Shown here: piece after piece, positions 5,497 to 5,767 of the stretch
Layout of the letters: every line of letters starts with the position of its first letter
Numbering within the stretch: the stretch's first letter is position 1
Notes under the pieces: model-generated
Database searches by the model: none
Told to the model about the DNA's origin: nothing
What the model saw: the letters and a program-made list of their open reading frames with translations, nothing else
Made by a program: the position numbers and the translations under genes
Assembly: GCA_023433685.1 (NCBI GenBank)
Contig: JAEYUD010000011.1
Location: 1 to 5,767, forward strand
Origin: Bacteroidota bacterium
Lineage (GTDB): Bacteria > Bacteroidota > Ignavibacteria > Ignavibacteriales > Ignavibacteriaceae
Direction of reading: 5' to 3'
Length of the DNA stretch: 5,767 bases

Positions 5497-5767
5497 ATGG
5501 GTCAACAACAATTACTGCTGATAGCTCTTGGTCTTATTCTGGTTGCCGCTGCCATTTTCGGCGCGCTTAACTTTTGGGATGAGTACACTTTCAATTCGTC
5601 GATTGATAACCTCAGGGTGATCACCGATGTTCTGCTTAACGACGCTTACAAAAACTACATTAAATCTGAGGAGCAGGGGGGCGGCGCGAGGAAAACATTT
5701 GCCAAATGGACGCCATCACAGGCATTGCTCTCTTCACCGCTGCTGATCAAAAAAGTAAATAAAAAGA
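5497..5767 (+). CDS. Pilin-like single-pass protein, 3' end missing
   Basis: The first 90 residues are present and the frame is open to the right edge. MGQQQ is followed by a hydrophobic helix (about 6-26, LLLIALGLILVAAAIFGALNF), then a soluble helical part (28-50) and EEQGGGARKTF with a nearby Trp (A-K-W). The very short N-terminus ending in Gly2, directly before the helix, recalls a type IV prepilin-type leader, but the usual Glu at position +5 is absent. From memory, small proteins beginning MGQQQLLL with a later Gly-rich, Phe, Trp segment are common in Ignavibacteria and relatives and are often multicopy; I cannot verify this here. It is 12 bases downstream of the sigma-FecR fusion gene, so almost certainly co-transcribed. 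A simple inner-membrane-anchored protein is the alternative. Its sequence past residue 90 is unknown. Confidence 0.72.
   Translation, partial: MGQQQLLLIALGLILVAAAIFGALNFWDEYTFNSSIDNLRVITDVLLNDAYKNYIKSEEQGGGARKTFAKWTPSQALLSSPLLIKKVNKK

Noticed and set aside
5650..5670. Possible frameshift at the G-rich stretch in the pilin-like gene
   Set aside because: The frame continues cleanly to the window edge and the Gly-rich segment fits the family pattern I recall, so there is no sign of disruption.

Overview
The window most resembles a chromosomal segment from the Bacteroidota/Chlorobi/Ignavibacteria assemblage, with Ignavibacteria or a close relative my best guess. Three things point there. First, two upstream regions carry the TAnnTTTG-type promoter element typical of that group. 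Second, most genes have good Shine-Dalgarno sites, which classical Bacteroidetes usually lack. Third, the right-hand partial gene begins MGQQQLLL, which I recall from small pilin-like proteins of Ignavibacteria. The lineage is an inference from memory, not a database result.

Layout. Positions 1-258 are AT-rich and non-coding. They hold a predicted leftward promoter, a perfect 11-bp inverted repeat where that promoter would start transcription, and a small palindrome upstream. A strong leftward intrinsic terminator (260-288) closes a leftward gene set: a small TerB-like protein (309-734), then two exported M16-family (insulinase/pitrilysin-like) proteins (836-2209 and 2223-3575). The upstream M16 protein keeps the zinc site HLFEH. 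The downstream one has lost it (DLAAD at the same place). This is the usual arrangement of a catalytic plus non-catalytic M16 pair. The pair is tightly coupled: the Shine-Dalgarno of the second gene overlaps the stop codon of the first.

A divergent intergenic region (3576-3780) separates this set from a rightward operon. Its first gene (3781-5484, 567 aa) is the most unusual item. A degenerate ECF sigma-like N-terminus (regions 2 and 4) is followed by a helical and basic linker, one transmembrane helix, and a FecR-like extracytoplasmic domain with a helical tail. It looks like a sigma factor and a FecR-type signalling protein joined in one membrane protein. Twelve bases after its stop begins a pilin-like single-pass protein that runs off the right edge (5497 onward).

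Working together (inference): the rightward operon may couple envelope sensing to a pilin-like surface or secretion structure. The leftward genes look like periplasmic peptide turnover plus a TerB-like accessory protein. No mobile element, CRISPR array, tRNA or rRNA was seen.
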